The position numbers were made by a program, and so were the translations under genes. Shown in pieces: positions 61,560 to 64,000 of a DNA stretch of 64,000 nucleotides. Location of the stretch: assembly GCF_003315035.1 (NCBI RefSeq), contig NZ_QNRE01000002.1, positions 62,001-126,000 of the forward strand, in the 5' to 3' direction. The notes under the pieces are model-generated. The model was not told the DNA's origin, searched no databases, and was given only the letters and a program-made list of their open reading frames with translations. Position 1 is the first letter of the stretch. Each line of letters begins with the position of its first letter. This stretch comes from Nocardia puris. Its GTDB lineage: Bacteria; Actinomycetota; Actinomycetes; Mycobacteriales; Mycobacteriaceae.

Positions 61560-61924
61560 GTCCGGCGGGCGCGGGTGGTCAGGGCGGCGGGGTCCCACGG
61601 TCCCGTCGCACCCCTGCTCAGGTAGCCGGCTCCCGCACGGAGCGAGGGGCGGCCGCGCCCCGCCGGTCGGCCTCCGCGTGATCGGATCGTCGTCGGGAGC
61701 CGTCCGGGGCCGGAACCGTCAGGTAGTGCGCGGCCGGTGGAACGGACGCGCGGTGCCACGCCGTCGCGCGGGCGGGTCGGCCAGGTGGTCGCGGCACGCA
61801 CCGGGCTGCTGTCCTGGCTGCGGCGGGAAGCCGAACCGGTCCGGTCGGTCCTGCGCGCCCGGTGGGCGGCGCGACGTCACCACCCGGCGATAGGCGCACA
61901 GGTCACGGGTCGGCACGGTGTCTC
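61560..61924. other. 365-base gap without a recognisable gene
   Basis: All long frames here are Arg/Pro/Gly-rich shadows. No repeat, box or RNA is evident. Given the decayed locus that follows, it may contain deletion debris. Confidence 0.4.
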
Positions 61925-62215
61925 TCATGCGTGCACCGCGCGCCTGGCGTAGGCGCGGACGTCGGCGTCGGTGTCGGCGACGGCGCGGGCCAGGGCCGCG
62001 CGGGCGTCGTGGTCGTCGCGCCAGGTGGTGAGGGAGAGGACGGCGGCCTTGCGGACGTCGAGGTGGGGGTCGGCCAGGGCTTCGGACAGCACGCCGACCG
62101 CGAGTTCGCGGCCCGCGCCCGCCAGTCCGCGCGCGGCGCCGGGTCGTCGTCGGTCAGGTAGGTCGAAAGGTCTTCGGCAGTAGGCGAATCCAGCGCCAGC
62201 AGGGTGACCAGCCGG
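61925..62215 (-). pseudogene. HEAT-repeat protein remnant, frameshifted and 5' truncated
   Basis: One minus-strand frame gives PRLVTLLALDSPTAEDLSTY, then LTDDDPA. After an indel near 62130 another frame gives GLAGAGRELAVGVLSEALAD, then HLDVRKAAVLSLTTWRDD and AVADTDADVRAYARRAVHA to a TGA at 61925. These are HEAT-type repeats, as found at the end of the ferredoxin/HEAT protein that usually follows the FAD-reductase gene in actinobacterial sulfonate-type loci. The N-terminal iron-sulfur part is absent, lost at the junction with the reductase. Confidence 0.6.
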
Positions 62216-63283
62216 GGCGAGGCGGCGAAACAGGCTCCGTCGGTGCGACGGTCGGTGCGTCGTCGCGCTGCGGCGCACGTCCGGCCCGCACCTGCGGCTG
62301 CTCCACCGGGATGATCGTGGGATCGGTGGACGGCACGTCGTCCAATCCGGGCACCGGCACGAGATACGGCGCGACCGGCCGCTCGAGGAACACCATCTCC
62401 CCGTCGTCGCCCTTGCGCACGTTCAGGTGATAGCGCCACTCGTGGTCGTCGCGCTCCGGCAGATCGGCCCGATCGTGGTAGAGGCCCCAGCGGGATTCGG
62501 TGCGGGTGAGCGAACTGCGCGCGGCCATCTCGGCGCAATCGCGGATGAACGACACCTCCACCGCGCGCATGAGCTCGTGCGGGGTGCGCGCGCCGATGCC
62601 GTCGACCTCCGCGCGCATCCGCTCGAACGTCTCCACGGCGATCGACAGCTTCGTGGCCGTCTTCGGCGGCGCCACATAGTCGTTCACGAACCGGCGCAAC
62701 TTGTACTCGACCTGCGGTTGCGGCGGGCCGTCGGGATGGGTGAGCGGACGGTAGATCAGCTCGTGCGCGGCGGTCAGCTGATCGGCGGGCAATTCGGCGG
62801 GCGCGTCGAGCTCGGACAGCGTCGAGGCGGCGTGCGCCCCCGCCAGGTCGCCGTAGACGAACGCGCCGATCATGTAGTTGTGCGGCACGCACGCCAGGTC
62901 GCCGGCCGCGTAGAGGCCGGGCACCGTGGTGCGGGCGTGTTCGTCCACCCAGACACCCGAGGCGGAATGCCCACTGCACAAACCGATTTCGGAGATGTGC
63001 ATCTCGATGTCGTGGGTGCGGTAATCGTGGCCCCGGTAGTCGTGGAAGGTGCCGCGCGTCGGGCGCTCGGTGGTGTGGAGGATGCCCTCCAGCGTCGACA
63101 GCGTCTCGTCGGGCAGGTGCGAGACCTTGAGATAGATGGGGCCGCGGGCGGATTCGATCTCCCGCTTGACCTCGGCCATCATCTGCCCCGACCAGTAGTC
63201 GCAGTCGACGAACCGGTTGCCTTCGGCGTTGACCTGGTAGCCGCCGAAGGGGTTGGCGACGTAGGCGCAGGCGTCGACTTGCC
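62216..63283 (-). pseudogene. FAD-dependent reductase (adenylylsulfate/fumarate reductase-like) fragment, N-terminus deleted
   Basis: From about 63283 the frame reads QVDACAYVANPFGGYQVNAE, then MMAEVKREIESARGPIYLKV, GLYAAGDLACVPHNYMIGAF (FAD motif), AVEVSFIRDCAEMAARSSLT, ESRWGLYHDRADLPERDD and MVFLERPVAPYLVPVPG. This is the C-terminal two thirds of a succinate-dehydrogenase-like flavoprotein; its FAD-binding N-terminus is missing. It begins exactly where the ABC ATPase breaks off. The end runs into HEAT sequence without a normal stop region. Not functional. Confidence 0.78.
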
Positions 63284-63436
63284 GCAGCCGGATTTGCCCA
63301 CCACGACGAGGATTTCGCCGGGCGCGATCTCCAGATCCACGCCCGCCAGCACGGTCGTGCCGCCGTAGGCGATGCCGATCCCGTCCAGCGCGAGGCGCAT
63401 CCCGCCGGTGGCGGTGGACGCGGTGGTGACGGTCAT
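63275..63436 (-). pseudogene. ABC ATPase fragment (SsuB-like), cut at Walker A
   Basis: ATG 63436 overlaps the permease stop (ATGA). The frame reads ALDGIGIAYGGTTVLAGVDL, then EIAPGEILVVVGKSGCGKST and stops being ATPase after Walker A. The sequence GGCAAGTCGACGC serves both as GKST codons of the ATPase and, in another frame, as codons for the reductase QVDA. The fusion point is thus a short shared sequence. The remaining 200 residues of the ATPase are gone. Confidence 0.75.
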
Positions 63437-63998
63437 CGCGTGACTCCTCTCGGCAGCCAGCGTGTGACGCGGCGCCCGGCCAGTTCGACCAATCCCGAAG
63501 TGGCGAAACCGAGTACGCCGATGGTGATCATGCCGACGAACACCGCCGGATAGTCCACGATGGTGTAGGCCTGCCAGGTGCGGTAGCCGACGCCGAGGCG
63601 CCCCGAGATCATCTCCGCGGAGATGAGGCAGATCCACGCCACCCCGACACCGACCGACAGGCCGCCGAGCACGCCGGGCAGGATGCCGGGAAACACCACC
63701 CGCAGCAGCACATCCCGGCGCGAGGCGCCCAGGGTGCGCACCGCGTCCTCCCAGATCGTCGGCAGCGCCCGCACCGCGTGCCTGGTGCTGATCAGCACCG
63801 GGAACAGCGAGGCGGTGATGGTGATGGACACGATGCCGGACTCGTCGCTGGGGAACAGCAGGATCGCCACCGGGACCAGCGCGATCGCCGGGATCGGGCG
63901 CACCAGTTCGGTGAGCGGGCCGAACGTCTCGGCCAGCAGGGCGGGAGCGGCCCAGGCCGATCCCGGCGACCACGCCCACCACGGCCGCCAGCCCGAAC
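63433..63998 (-). pseudogene. ABC permease (SsuC-like), truncated by window edge and frameshifted
   Basis: The main frame covers FGPLTELVRPIPAIALVPVA, then FPVLISTRHAVRALPTIWED, AVRTLGASRRDVLLRVVFPG and IVDYPAVFVGMITIGVLGFA, ending LPRGVTR. This is an SsuC-type BPD permease with the EAA-like loop. Upstream near 63940 the match moves to another frame (VVGVVAGIGLGRS), so an indel or small deletion breaks the N-terminal half. The true start is outside the window or lost. It belongs to the ssu-like/FAD-reductase locus that is decayed downstream. Confidence 0.65.
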
Positions 63999-64000
63999 CC

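Overview
The window comes from a high-GC mycolic-acid actinomycete, most likely Nocardia or a close relative. The reasons are codon use with G or C at nearly every third position, GTG and TTG starts, a DevR/DevS (DosR/DosS) pair close to the mycobacterial one, ESX/type VII-associated proteins, an LGFP-repeat exported protein, an Acg-type nitroreductase and two SAV2177-type methyltransferases. It is a chromosomal housekeeping and accessory stretch. I saw no tRNA, rRNA, CRISPR array, insertion sequence or phage module.

Layout. 1-0.9 kb: the end of an ESX-like locus, a chain of overlapping small ORFs. 0.9-7.2 kb: UdgB, a Clp-type unfoldase, an orphan LUD protein, a frameshifted DUF488 gene, a 2OG-Fe(II) dioxygenase and a wrecked LysR gene. 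7.6-12.5 kb: a dormancy-type module, with devR-devS, a GNAT gene, a ribosome-hibernation-like protein overlapping an acyl-ACP desaturase gene, and DosR-like boxes. 12.5-15.1 kb: TetR, FabG, MaoC and a small exported protein. 15.4-22.7 kb: a tightly coupled minus-strand operon SWIM - DUF5691 - VWA - MoxR/YehL-type AAA - DUF5682, the most interesting under-described system here. 23-31.5 kb: mixed metabolic, signalling and membrane genes. 32.6-35.1 kb: a collapsed narGHJI operon. 35-41 kb: YczE protein, exported hydrolase, Rieske oxygenase with a tandem palindromic operator and TetR, collapsed GlxA and HD genes, and a siderophore-interacting reductase. 41-48 kb: nitroreductase, a 20-bp tandem repeat, luciferase-like oxidoreductase, MFS pump, a three-gene ESX-associated operon and an APH(3'')-like kinase. 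48.5-53.4 kb: a divergent zinc-uptake locus (aztA / aztB-fusion-aztC-aztD) around a Zur-like box. 53.6-61.6 kb: HAD, trpF, exported proteins, Acg nitroreductase, pirin, methyltransferase and Ohr. 61.9-64 kb: a collapsed sulfonate-type ABC/FAD-reductase/HEAT locus.

How it fits together. Redox and hypoxia adaptation recurs: DevRS, the hibernation-like protein, Acg, Ohr and a lost nitrate reductase. So does metal homeostasis: Zur-controlled Azt zinc uptake and an IdeR-like site at the siderophore reductase. Several loci (LysR, narGHJI, GlxA/HD, ssu-like) share one pattern: recognisable segments in the right order and orientation, with internal parts deleted and small indels. That suggests gene decay by deletion, but assembly error must be excluded. 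All functional calls are from motifs and remembered family features. No database search was run.
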